From assembly GCF_002813325.1 (NCBI RefSeq), contig NZ_PHUG01000001.1, positions 4,216,001 through 4,280,000 on the forward strand: a DNA stretch of 64,000 nucleotides. Reading direction: 5' to 3'. Shown piece by piece: positions 16,266-25,014 of this stretch. This stretch comes from Janthinobacterium sp. 64 (GTDB lineage Bacteria > Pseudomonadota > Gammaproteobacteria > Burkholderiales > Burkholderiaceae_D). The first letter of the stretch is position 1, and the number at the start of each line of letters is the position of its first letter. Made by a program: the position numbers and the translations under genes. The notes below the pieces were generated by a model. It worked only from the letters and a program-made list of their open reading frames with translations. It did no database searches and was not told where the DNA came from.

Positions 16266-17927
16266 GTGTCTGAAATTTCCAACAGTAATATTTTCCTTGT
16301 CGGCCTCATGGGCGCAGGCAAGACCACCATCGGGCGCATCCTGGCCCGCAAGCTGGGCTTGCGCTTTGTCGATTCCGACCATGAAATCGAGGCACGCACG
16401 GGAGCGACCATCCCGTGGATCTTTGAAATCGAGGGCGAGGCCAGCTTTCGCCGGCGCGAGGCCGAGGTCATCCGCGACCTGAGCGCCCAGGAAGGCATCG
16501 TCATGGCCACCGGCGGCGGGGCCATCCTCAATGCCGACAGCCGCGCCTACCTGAAGGAACGGGGCACGGTCGTGTATCTGCGCGCCAGCGTCAGCAACAT
16601 CCTCGCGCGCACCAGCCATGACAAGAATCGTCCGCTGCTGCAGACGGCTGACCCGCGCAGGAAGCTCGAAGAGCTGACGGCGCAGCGCGAACCCCATTAC
16701 ATGGAAGTGGCCGACATTGTCATCGACACGGGCCGTCCTAACGTACAATCGATGGTCCAGACCATCCTGATGCAGCTGGCCAGCCTCGAATGCGAAGCTT
16801 CGCCCAACTGCGTCATTCATGCAGAGCCTTCGATGAACGAGCAATCCAAAATGTTGTTGAGCGTAGACCTCGACGAACGCAGTTATCCGATCGCCATCGG
16901 TCCTGGCCTCCTGGCCGACGCCGATGCGCTGCTGCGCCATATCAGCGGCCACAAGGTGGCCATCGTCACCAATACCACCGTTGCGCCCCTGTACCTGGGC
17001 CGCCTGCAGGCAGCGCTGGCCAGCGATGGCCGGGAAGTGATCTGCATCGTCCTGCCGGACGGCGAAGAATATAAAAACTGGGCCAGCCTGATGCAGATCT
17101 TCGACGCGCTGCTGGCCAATAAATGCGACCGCAAGACCACCCTGGTGGCGCTGGGCGGCGGCGTGATCGGCGACCTGACCGGCTATGCTGCCGCCAGCTA
17201 CATGCGCGGCATCGGCTTCGTGCAGGTGCCCACCACCTTGCTGGCGCAGGTCGATTCCTCCGTCGGCGGCAAGACGGGCATCAACCATCCGCTGGGCAAG
17301 AACATGATCGGCGCGTTTTATCAGCCGCGCGCCGTGATCGCCGATACCTCGACCCTGGAAACCCTGCCGGCGCGCGAGCTGTCGGCGGGCCTGGCCGAAG
17401 TGATCAAGCATGGCGCCATCATCGACGCCGCGTTTTTCGACTGGATCGAGGCGAACATGGCCAAGCTGATGGCGCGCGACAAGGGCGCGCTCGCGTATGC
17501 GATCGCCCGCTCGTGTGAAATCAAGGCCGACGTGGTACGCCAGGACGAACGCGAAGGCGGCTTGCGCGCCATCCTGAATTTCGGCCACACCTTCGGCCAC
17601 GCCATCGAAGCGGGTCTGGGCTACGGCCACTGGCTGCACGGCGAAGCCGTCGGCTGCGGCATGGTGATGGCGGCCGACCTGTCCTGCCGCATGGGCTATA
17701 TCGACCAGGCGGCCGTGGAGCGCGTGCGCAAGCTCGTCGCCGCCGCCGGCTTGCCCGTCAAGGCGCCCGACCTCGGTGTCGCGCGCTGGCTGGAACTGAT
17801 GGAAGTGGACAAGAAGAACGAGGGCGGCGCCATCAAGTTCATCCTCTTGAAACCGCTGGGCAGCCCGAGCATCACGTCCGCGCCGCACGAACTGGTACTG
17901 GCCACCCTGGCCGCCGGAGTGGCTTGA
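16266..17927 (+). CDS. aroKB: Bifunctional shikimate kinase / 3-dehydroquinate synthase (AroK-AroB fusion)
   Basis: A single uninterrupted frame encodes two shikimate-pathway enzymes. The N-terminal part (about residues 1-175) is shikimate kinase: P-loop GLMGAGKTT, shikimate-binding DSDHEIE, GGGAI. After a short linker (around ECEASPNC) the C-terminal part (about 190-553) is NAD-dependent dehydroquinate synthase: [45 protein letters not shown], and metal ligands in GHTFGHAIE and HGEAVG. Normally aroK and aroB are separate adjacent genes. The start is uncertain: GTG 16266 fits kinase homologues, while GTG 16233 has an upstream AGG. An in-frame ATG at 16833 could also make AroB alone. Confidence 0.9.
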   Translation: MSEISNSNIFLVGLMGAGKTTIGRILARKLGLRFVDSDHEIEARTGATIPWIFEIEGEASFRRREAEVIRDLSAQEGIVMATGGGAILNADSRAYLKERGTVVYLRASVSNILARTSHDKNRPLLQTADPRRKLEELTAQREPHYMEVADIVIDTGRPNVQSMVQTILMQLASLECEASPNCVIHAEPSMNEQSKMLLSVDLDERSYPIAIGPGLLADADALLRHISGHKVAIVTNTTVAPLYLGRLQAALASDGREVICIVLPDGEEYKNWASLMQIFDALLANKCDRKTTLVALGGGVIGDLTGYAAASYMRGIGFVQVPTTLLAQVDSSVGGKTGINHPLGKNMIGAFYQPRAVIADTSTLETLPARELSAGLAEVIKHGAIIDAAFFDWIEANMAKLMARDKGALAYAIARSCEIKADVVRQDEREGGLRAILNFGHTFGHAIEAGLGYGHWLHGEAVGCGMVMAADLSCRMGYIDQAAVERVRKLVAAAGLPVKAPDLGVARWLELMEVDKKNEGGAIKFILLKPLGSPSITSAPHELVLATLAAGVA

Positions 17928-17929
17928 TC

Positions 17930-19066
17930 ATGATGCCGGAAGACTTCCTCGCTCCCTATGCAGCCCATTCGGCACAGGGGCAGGGACGTCGCTTTGCCGA
18001 GGCGGCGCACGCCTCGCGCAGCCAGTTCCAGCGCGACCGTGACCGCATCATCCATTCCTCGGCCTTCCGCCGCCTCGAATACAAGACGCAGGTGTTCCTC
18101 AATCACGAGGGAGACCTGTTCCGCACGCGTCTGACGCACAGCCTGGAAGTGGCGCAGGTGGGCCGCTCGATTGCGCGCAACCTGCGCCTGAACGAAGACC
18201 TGGTCGAAGCCATCGCGCTCGCGCATGACCTGGGCCACACGCCGTTCGGCCACGTGGGCCAGGACGTGCTCAATGAATGCATGCAGGCGCACGGCGGCTT
18301 CGAGCACAACCTGCAAAGCCTGCGCGTGGTCGATACCCTGGAAGAGCACTACGGCGCCTTCGATGGCTTGAACCTGATGTTCGAGACGCGCGAAGGCATC
18401 TTGAAACACTGCTCGCTGGCGCATGCGCGCGAACTGGGGCCAGTGGCCCAGCGCTTCATCGACCGCACGCAACCGACGCTGGAAGCGCAGCTGACCAACC
18501 TGGCCGATGAAATCGCCTACAACAGCCACGATATCGACGACGGCCTGCGTTCCGGCCTGATCACCATCGCCCAGCTGGAAGAGGTGGAATTCTTCGGCCG
18601 CCTGTGGCGCGACGTGCAGCAGGCGTTTCCCGGCCTGTCGGGCCGGCGCGCCATCTACGAAACCCTGCGCCGATTGATCACGGCCCTGGCCGACGATCTG
18701 ATCGTCACGTCGAATGCGCTGATCCTCGACGCGGCGCCGCGCGATGTGAACGAAGTGCGCGCCAGTGCCCCGCTGATCCGTTTTTCGGATGCCATGCGCC
18801 GTGACGCGACGGACCTGAAACGCTTTTTGCGGGCAAACCTGTACCGCCACTACCAGGTCAACCGCATGCGGGTAAAGGCGAGCCGCATCGTGCGCGAACT
18901 GTACGACAGCTTCATGGCCGAACCGGCCCTGCTGCCGCCCGACTATCAGGTCAATGGCGATGATGTGACCAAGCAGGCGCGCAAGATCGCCGACTACATC
19001 GCCGGCATGACGGACCGCTACGCGATCCGCGAGCACCGCCGGCTGTATTCGCTCGACGAGCTGTAA
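17930..19066 (+). CDS. dgt: Deoxyguanosinetriphosphate triphosphohydrolase-like protein
   Basis: HD-domain phosphohydrolase of the dGTPase family, which releases triphosphate from deoxynucleoside triphosphates. Metal-binding motifs are present: [10 protein letters not shown], the HD pair in [12 protein letters not shown], and NSHDIDDGL further on. The N-terminal [22 protein letters not shown] block is characteristic of type 2 dGTPase-like proteins, and about 378 aa fits that group. In-frame TTG 17924 overlaps the aroB stop, while ATG 17930 and 17933 follow GGAG (17916-17919); I took 17930. Tight coupling to aroKB suggests one operon, as in several betaproteobacteria. Confidence 0.9.
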   Translation: MMPEDFLAPYAAHSAQGQGRRFAEAAHASRSQFQRDRDRIIHSSAFRRLEYKTQVFLNHEGDLFRTRLTHSLEVAQVGRSIARNLRLNEDLVEAIALAHDLGHTPFGHVGQDVLNECMQAHGGFEHNLQSLRVVDTLEEHYGAFDGLNLMFETREGILKHCSLAHARELGPVAQRFIDRTQPTLEAQLTNLADEIAYNSHDIDDGLRSGLITIAQLEEVEFFGRLWRDVQQAFPGLSGRRAIYETLRRLITALADDLIVTSNALILDAAPRDVNEVRASAPLIRFSDAMRRDATDLKRFLRANLYRHYQVNRMRVKASRIVRELYDSFMAEPALLPPDYQVNGDDVTKQARKIADYIAGMTDRYAIREHRRLYSLDEL

Positions 19067-19111
19067 CGGTCACTGCGGGCACCGATCTACCCCTTGGGAT
19101 GAATTGTCAAC

Positions 19112-19207
19112 GTAGGTCGGATTAGGCCGCAGGCCGTAATCCGACAACATTGTTGGCGCGGCCGGTGGTGGTGTCGGATTACGCGCTTGCGCGCTAATCC
19201 GACCTAC
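19112..19207. repeat. Double-hairpin inverted repeat element (GTAGGTCGGATTAG arms)
   Basis: Outer arms GTAGGTCGGATTAG (19112-19125) and CTAATCCGACCTAC (19194-19207) are exact inverted copies. Each half also folds on itself: GTCGGATTA with TAATCCGAC at about 19116-19145, and again at 19173-19203. A related single-hairpin copy lies at 54777-54818. The element occupies the dgt-ttrB gap (19067-19350), and looks like a REP/BIME-type intergenic repeat rather than a terminator because no T run follows. Confidence 0.75.
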
Positions 19208-19350
19208 CCATTACTCCGCATTGCCGATCCTGTCAATCGGCATGATCATCTAGGTCCCCACCCGATCACCCCAATATCCGTACGGCAACTTCTTTTCTAT
19301 CATGGCAGCAAGTCAACAAGGGCTTGCCGCCCATAGTCAAGGAGAGTGTC

Positions 19351-20061
19351 ATGATTGAATCGCGCCGCAGTTTTTTGCGCGCCTTGCCAGCCGTTACCAT
19401 CGGGGCGGCCATCGCGCCGCTGCCCGGCAAGGCCGCCACCAGGGGCGAAGGCGGCCAGCGCTGGGCGATGGTGGTCGATGTGCAGAAGTGCATCGGCTGC
19501 CAGGCGTGCACGGTCTCCTGCATCATGGAAAACGCCGTACCGGAAAACAGCTTCCGCACCGTTGTCTCGACCTATGAAGTCAAGGAAGAAAACCGCTGCG
19601 GCACCTACATGCTGCCGCGCCTGTGCAACCACTGCGCCAATCCCCCCTGCATTCCCGTCTGTCCCGTGGGCGCCACCTTCCAGCGCAAGGATGGCGTCGT
19701 CGTCGTCGACGGCGACCGCTGCGTGGGCTGCGCCTACTGCGTGCAAGCCTGTCCGTACGACGCGCGCTTCATCAACCACGAAACGGGCAAGGCCGACAAA
19801 TGCACGTTCTGCGCGCACAGGGTCGATGAAGGCCTGCTGCCGGCCTGCGTGGAAACCTGCGTCGGCGGCGCGCGCATCTTCGGCGACCTCAATGACCCTG
19901 AAAGCCTGGTGCACCAGCTGCTCAGCGAGAACAAGGTGAAAGTGCTCAAACCCGAGCAAGGCACCCAGCCCCACGTGTTTTACCTGGGACTGGACACGCG
20001 CTTCGCCGGCCACGTCGAAGGCGAAGCGACTCTTTGGCAACCGAGCAAACACGGGAAATAA
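19351..20061 (+). CDS. ttrB: Tetrathionate reductase iron-sulfur subunit TtrB
   Basis: Electron-transfer subunit with four [4Fe-4S] clusters that connects the quinol-oxidising TtrC to catalytic TtrA at the periplasmic side. A twin-arginine signal starts the protein (SRRSFLR, residues 4-10). Four cysteine groups follow: CIGCQACTVSC, CNHCANPPCIPVC, CVGCAYCVQACP, and CTFCAHRVDEGLLPAC. The 236-aa length matches TtrB of Salmonella. AAGGAG at about 19340-19345 sets ATG 19351. ttrC begins three bases after the stop. The same fold serves other CISM oxidoreductases, so the substrate assignment depends on TtrA and on the adjacent TtrSR pair. Confidence 0.85.
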   Translation: MIESRRSFLRALPAVTIGAAIAPLPGKAATRGEGGQRWAMVVDVQKCIGCQACTVSCIMENAVPENSFRTVVSTYEVKEENRCGTYMLPRLCNHCANPPCIPVCPVGATFQRKDGVVVVDGDRCVGCAYCVQACPYDARFINHETGKADKCTFCAHRVDEGLLPACVETCVGGARIFGDLNDPESLVHQLLSENKVKVLKPEQGTQPHVFYLGLDTRFAGHVEGEATLWQPSKHGK

Positions 20062-20064
20062 ACC

Positions 20065-21171
20065 ATGGACAGCCACATCACAGAAATTGTCAACGTCACG
20101 CGCGAAGCGGCATGGCTGCCGTGGGCGGTGCAGTATTTTTTCCTCATCGGACTCAGTTACGGCAGCTTCATGCTGACCTTGCCGTACTTCGTCTTCGGCC
20201 GCAAGGCGTATGAACGCCTGGGGCGCATCGCGTTGCTGGCGTCCCTCGTCTGCGGCATGACGGCGCCCGTGGCGCTGCTGGCCGACCTGCACGGGCCGGG
20301 CCGCTTCTACCACTTCTATATTTACTTCCAGCCGCAGTCGTGGATGTCGTGGGGCTCGTTCTTCATTCCCCTGTATCTGGGCTGCCTGATGCTGTACGCG
20401 TGGCTGGCGCTGCGCGTGGATTTTTCCACGCGGGGGCAGGGCCAGGATCGTCTGGCCTGGGCTTACCGCCTGCTGGGACGCGGTGGTGCCACATCGCGCA
20501 AGGCCATCGTCAGCGCCGCCGCCTTCACCTTGCTGGCCGCCTTTGTCGTGGGCCTGTACACGGGCATGGAAGTGATGGTGGTGCGCGCCCGTCCCCTGTG
20601 GTTCACGCCTTTCCTGCCGGCGCAATTTGCCGCTACGGCCTTTGTGGGCGCCGTGGGCCTGGCGCTGCTGTTCAACCGCTTCCTGCCGGGCCGCGAGCAG
20701 GCGCTGGAAGTGTCCTTGAACCGCGCGCTGGCCCTGTCGCTGGCGCTGGTGCTGGCGCTGGGCGGCGGCTGGCTGTTCGTCAGTCTCTCTGGCGTGAGCG
20801 CCAGCCACAGCATGGCCTTTACCCAGGTGGCGGGCATGCCGCAATGGCAGTTCACGGCTGTGTGGGCCGTGCTGTCGTCCATCGTGCCGATGGCGCTGGC
20901 CATCTGGCGCCCGGCCACGAGTGGCCTGGTGAACGGCCTGATCGCGCTGCACAGCGCCTGGATGATGCGCTGGACGATTTTCATCGGCGGCCAGACGATC
21001 CCGAAAACGGGCGCGGGCCTGTACGACTACCACCTGCCGATGGGGAACGATGGCTTGATGGGGATTATCGGCACGGCTGGCCTGTGGATCGCGCTGCTGT
21101 TGCTGATGCTGGAATTTTTGCCATGGGCCGGACGCATGCTGCGCAACCGTCCCGCCATGGCCACGCACTGA
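20065..21171 (+). CDS. ttrC: Tetrathionate reductase membrane subunit TtrC (NrfD family)
   Basis: Polytopic inner-membrane protein (368 aa, about nine hydrophobic helices) of the NrfD/PsrC quinol-oxidising family. It should anchor TtrA-TtrB and feed electrons from menaquinol or ubiquinol. Typical signatures are the first helix with WAVQYFFLIGLSYGSFMLTL, the ADLHGPGRFYHFYIYFQPQSWMSWG segment, and a late helix with MMRWTIFIGGQTIPKTG. It lies between ttrB and ttrA with only a few bases between genes, so the three are one operon in the order B-C-A as in Salmonella. Confidence 0.85.
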   Translation: MDSHITEIVNVTREAAWLPWAVQYFFLIGLSYGSFMLTLPYFVFGRKAYERLGRIALLASLVCGMTAPVALLADLHGPGRFYHFYIYFQPQSWMSWGSFFIPLYLGCLMLYAWLALRVDFSTRGQGQDRLAWAYRLLGRGGATSRKAIVSAAAFTLLAAFVVGLYTGMEVMVVRARPLWFTPFLPAQFAATAFVGAVGLALLFNRFLPGREQALEVSLNRALALSLALVLALGGGWLFVSLSGVSASHSMAFTQVAGMPQWQFTAVWAVLSSIVPMALAIWRPATSGLVNGLIALHSAWMMRWTIFIGGQTIPKTGAGLYDYHLPMGNDGLMGIIGTAGLWIALLLLMLEFLPWAGRMLRNRPAMATH

Positions 21172-21181
21172 GGAGTCAAAA

Positions 21182-24100
21182 ATGAACGAACGCACACACA
21201 ACGACGACCGCAACGACGGCCCGGAAGATGAAAATGAAAAACGCCGCAAGCTGCTGCGCTACGGCGCCATCGGCGGCGGCCTGGCCGCCTTTGCCGCCAG
21301 CTTTTCCACCACGGCCGGCCGCATGGTCGACCACGCGCTGGGCAAGGACAAAGCCGTACAGCGCTTGCACGGCAATTCCCTGCCGCCCGAGTTTTCCGTC
21401 GACACGGCCACGGGCAAGCTGACCGTCAACCCGGACCAGCAGGTCAGCTACACCATGTGCATGGGCTGCACCACGTTTTGCGGCGTGCGCGTGCGCCTGG
21501 ATAAAAAAAGCGGCAAGGTCTTGCGCGTGGCGGGCAACCCGTACAGCCCCATGTCGGCCGACCCGGCGCTGCCTTACCAGACCTCGATCCGCGACAGCTT
21601 TGTCTCGCTGTCGCGCTTCCAGGAAAAGGGCTTGAAGGGCCGTTCGACGGCATGCGGCCGCGGCAACGGCGTGCTGGAACAGATGGAGTCGCCGTTCCGC
21701 GTGCTGGCGCCGATGAAGCGCGTGGGACCGCGCGGCGGCGGCCAGTGGGAACCGATCGCCTTCGATCAATTGGTCAAGGAAGTGACGGAAGGCGGCGACC
21801 TGTTTGGCGAAGGCCACGTGCAGGGCTTGCGCGCCTTGCGCGAGCTGGAAAAACCGATCGATCCGGCGCAGCCGGAACTGGGCCCGCAAGTCAATCAGGT
21901 AGGCCTGATGTGCAGCACCGACGATGGACGCCTGGCGTTCGGCACGCGCTTTTTCAAGCAGTCGTACGGCAGTCTGAATCTGGTCAATCACGGTTCGTAT
22001 TGCGGCGGCGCCTACCGCAGCGGCTCGGGCGCCATGTTCGGAGACATGAAGAAGATGCCGCATGCGAAAGTAGACCTGGAAAACACGGAATTTTGTATTT
22101 TTGTGGGCACGGCGCCGGGCAATGCAGGCAACCCGTTCAAGCGCCAGGGCACCCTGATCGCCAAGGCCCGTTCGGGCAAGCGCGCATTCAGCTATGTCGT
22201 CGTCGACCCCGTGCTGACGAATGCCGACAGCCTGGCGGCGGGCGACCGCAGCCGCTGGGTGCCGATCAAGCCGGGCACGGATGGCGCGCTGGCCATGGCC
22301 ATGATCCGCTGGATCATCGAGCACGAACGCTATGACCGCAACTTCCTCGTGCAGCCGAACCTGAAGGTGGCGGAAGCGGCCGGGGAGGCCGCCTGGTGCA
22401 ACGCCACGCATCTGATCATCAACGAGAAAGGCCATCCGCGCGATGGCCGCTACCTGCGCGCGTCCGACATCGGCGCGGTGGAGCAGGCGGAAGAAGAGCG
22501 CTACAAGGATGGCGACGCCTTCTGCGTGATCGACGCCGCCACGCAAGCCATCGTGCCGCACAATGCCGCCAAGGGAGAAGGGCGTTTGTTCTTCGACGGT
22601 CCGCTGGACGTGCTTGGCGCGCCGCTGCACCTGAAGACGGCCATGACGATGCTCAACGAGGAAGCGCAGCGCCACAGCATGGACGAGTATTCGGCCGCCT
22701 GCGGCATCGGGCGCGACATCATCGAAGGCCTGGCGCAGGAACTCACCAGCCATGGCAAGCGCGCAGCCGTCAATGCGCACGGCGGCATGATGTCGGGCGC
22801 CGGTTTCTATAACGCCTATGCGCTGGTCATGCTCAATACCCTGATCGGCAATTTGAACCGCAAGGGCGGCACCCTCGTCAACGGCGGCAGCTTCAAGGAT
22901 GCGGGGCCTGGGCCACGCTACAACCTCGAGAGTTTCGACGGCGAGATCAAGGCGGCCGGCATGCCGATCGGGCGCAATGTGCCGTATGAAAAAACCTCGG
23001 AATTCAAGCTGAAGAAGGAAGCGGGCAAGGCCTATCCGGCCAGGGCGCCGTGGTATCCGAATGCGCCCGCGCTGGCGACCGAGTGGCTCACCAGCGCCAT
23101 GAACGGCTACCCATACACTCTGAAGGCGCTGATCCTGTGGAGCTGCAATCCCGTCTACGGCATCACGGGCTTGCGCGCCCAGATCGGCAAGGAGCTGGCC
23201 GATCCGAAGAAGATTCCCCTGATCGTCGCCATCGACCCCTTCATCAATGAAAGCTCGGCGTTTGCCGACTACCTGCTGCCCGATACCCTGCTGTATGAAA
23301 GCTGGGGCTGGGCCGGCGCCTGGGGCGGCATGCCCGTCAAAATGAGCACGGCGCGCTGGCCCGTGGTCGAACCGCGCGTGCAAAAAACGCCGGACGGCCA
23401 GACCATCTGCATGGAATCGTTCTTCATCGCGCTGGCAAAAACGATGGCCTTGCCCGGCTTCGGTCCGGATGCCCTGCAAGACATGGATGGCCAGCGCTTC
23501 CCCCTGCAGCGCGCGGAAGACTGGTATCTGCGCGGCGGCGCCAACATCGCCTGGCAGGGAAAGACGTCCGTGCCGGAGGCCAGCGACGACGACATCGAAC
23601 TGTCCGGCGTTGCCCGCATCCGCTCCGAACTGGAGCGCACCCTGAAGCCGGAAGAGTGGCGCAAGGTGGCCTTCATGCTGGCGCGGGGAGGGCGCTACCA
23701 GAGCTATGGCGAGATGTTCGGCCTGCGCCTGCCGCCGCCTGCGAACCCCAAGGCGCCCGCTGCTGCCGTGCCGGTGATCGACGAGACGCCGTATCCGCAG
23801 GACTGGTCCACGCACCGTTATTTGAAACCGATGATGCTGTACAACGAGGGCCTGGGCGTAAGCAAGAACAGCTTGAGCGGCAAGCGCTTCCCCGGTACGC
23901 CCGCGTGGAGAGTGGCGGCGTTTGCCGACGGCACGCCCGTGCGTAAAACCTATCCGGCCAGCGAATGGCCGTTCGAGTTGATCAGCTATAAATCGGCACT
24001 GCAGAACTCCTACAGCATCGGCGCGCGGCGCTTGCGCGGCATCCATCCTGACAACCCCGTCGCCGTGCATCCCGACGATGCGGCGCGCTTGAAGCTGGAA

Positions 24101-24403
24101 AATGGCGATGAAATTGTGCTGGAAACGCCGGGCGGCAAGGCCAGGGCCACGGTGATGCTGCGCCATGGCGTGCAGCGGGGCGTGATCGCCGTCGAACACG
24201 GTTTCGGCCACAAGGAGCATGGCGCGCGCGCGCACCGCATCGGCAAGCTGCGCCAGCCCGACGAGCCGGCCATCGGCGCTGGCATCAACCTGAACGATCT
24301 GGGATTGACGGACCCGAGCCGCGGCGACAAGAACGTGTTTGTCGATCCCGTCTCGGGCACGTCGGTGCGGCAGGGACTGCCGGCACGCATCGTGCGGGCT
24401 TAA
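21182..24403 (+). CDS. ttrA: Tetrathionate reductase catalytic subunit TtrA
   Basis: Large molybdopterin (bis-MGD) oxidoreductase, 1073 aa, that reduces tetrathionate to thiosulfate in anaerobic respiration. A twin-arginine-like motif RRKLLR (21-26) precedes a hydrophobic stretch. The N-terminal [4Fe-4S] site is C93-x2-C96-x3-C100 and C158 (ACGRGNG). The probable molybdenum ligand is C274 in HGSYCGGAYRSG. The C-terminal molydopterin dinucleotide-binding domain includes NPVAVHPDDAARL and VIAVEHGFGH. Its length and cysteine ligand fit the TtrA/ArrA/SrrA branch; TtrA is favoured by the neighbouring ttrSR. The stop overlaps the ttrR stop by four bases on the opposite strand. Confidence 0.82.
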   Translation: MNERTHNDDRNDGPEDENEKRRKLLRYGAIGGGLAAFAASFSTTAGRMVDHALGKDKAVQRLHGNSLPPEFSVDTATGKLTVNPDQQVSYTMCMGCTTFCGVRVRLDKKSGKVLRVAGNPYSPMSADPALPYQTSIRDSFVSLSRFQEKGLKGRSTACGRGNGVLEQMESPFRVLAPMKRVGPRGGGQWEPIAFDQLVKEVTEGGDLFGEGHVQGLRALRELEKPIDPAQPELGPQVNQVGLMCSTDDGRLAFGTRFFKQSYGSLNLVNHGSYCGGAYRSGSGAMFGDMKKMPHAKVDLENTEFCIFVGTAPGNAGNPFKRQGTLIAKARSGKRAFSYVVVDPVLTNADSLAAGDRSRWVPIKPGTDGALAMAMIRWIIEHERYDRNFLVQPNLKVAEAAGEAAWCNATHLIINEKGHPRDGRYLRASDIGAVEQAEEERYKDGDAFCVIDAATQAIVPHNAAKGEGRLFFDGPLDVLGAPLHLKTAMTMLNEEAQRHSMDEYSAACGIGRDIIEGLAQELTSHGKRAAVNAHGGMMSGAGFYNAYALVMLNTLIGNLNRKGGTLVNGGSFKDAGPGPRYNLESFDGEIKAAGMPIGRNVPYEKTSEFKLKKEAGKAYPARAPWYPNAPALATEWLTSAMNGYPYTLKALILWSCNPVYGITGLRAQIGKELADPKKIPLIVAIDPFINESSAFADYLLPDTLLYESWGWAGAWGGMPVKMSTARWPVVEPRVQKTPDGQTICMESFFIALAKTMALPGFGPDALQDMDGQRFPLQRAEDWYLRGGANIAWQGKTSVPEASDDDIELSGVARIRSELERTLKPEEWRKVAFMLARGGRYQSYGEMFGLRLPPPANPKAPAAAVPVIDETPYPQDWSTHRYLKPMMLYNEGLGVSKNSLSGKRFPGTPAWRVAAFADGTPVRKTYPASEWPFELISYKSALQNSYSIGARRLRGIHPDNPVAVHPDDAARLKLENGDEIVLETPGGKARATVMLRHGVQRGVIAVEHGFGHKEHGARAHRIGKLRQPDEPAIGAGINLNDLGLTDPSRGDKNVFVDPVSGTSVRQGLPARIVRA

Positions 24404-25014
24404 ATCTCTCCGCTGGCCATCAGCAGCCGGGCCACCTCGGCTGCCGAATGCAGGCCCAGTTTTTCCATCGTGTTATGGCGGTGCACCTGCACCGTCTTGT
24501 CGCTGATGCCCAGCTCGCGGGCGATGACTTTCGACGCTTTGCCTTCGGCCATCAAGAGCGCCACTTCGCGTTCGCGCGCCGTCAGCCTGGCCAGCGCCGA
24601 TTGCGCCGTATTCGCGCTGGCGGCGCTGCGGCTCTCATCCACGCTGCGGGCCACGGCGCGCGAGACGGCGTCCAGCAATACCTGATCCTTGCACGGTTTT
24701 TCCAGAAAATCGCAGGCGCCTGCCTTCATCGTCTGCACGGCCATGGCCAGGTCGCCGTGGCCGCTCAAGAAAATCACGGGTAGCGAGATCGCATGGCGCG
24801 CCAGCTCCTGTTGCAGTTCCAGGCCGCTCATCAAAGGCATGCGCACGTCGAGCAGCAAGCAACCGGGCGCATGGCCGTCATAGCGCTGCAGGAAATCGCG
24901 CGCCGATTCGAACGTCTGCACTTGCCAGCCGGCCGAATCGAACAGATAGGCCAGCGAGCGGCGCATGGCGGCGTCGTCGTCGACGACAAAGATGATCGCA
25001 TCGCTTTCATTCAT
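24400..25014 (-). CDS. ttrR: Tetrathionate response regulator TtrR (FixJ/LuxR type)
   Basis: 204-aa two-component response regulator. The receiver domain has the acidic pocket DDD at 12-14, phospho-acceptor D56 in LLLDVRMP, and K106 in FLEKPC. A LuxR/FixJ helix-turn-helix follows (about 140-200: LTAREREVALLMAEGKASKVIARELGISDKTVQVHR in outline). In Salmonella TtrR activates ttrBCA when TtrS senses tetrathionate. The start codon overlaps the ttrS stop (ATGA), showing translational coupling. It faces ttrA tail to tail with a 4-base overlap and no terminator between them. Confidence 0.86.
   Translation of the reverse strand: MNESDAIIFVVDDDAAMRRSLAYLFDSAGWQVQTFESARDFLQRYDGHAPGCLLLDVRMPLMSGLELQQELARHAISLPVIFLSGHGDLAMAVQTMKAGACDFLEKPCKDQVLLDAVSRAVARSVDESRSAASANTAQSALARLTAREREVALLMAEGKASKVIARELGISDKTVQVHRHNTMEKLGLHSAAEVARLLMASGEI

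Noticed and set aside
21176-24235. A long minus-strand open frame opposite ttrA (about 1019 codons)
   Set aside because: Antisense shadow of a high-GC gene. It has no conserved motifs, and ttrA has intact cluster and molybdenum-ligand residues.
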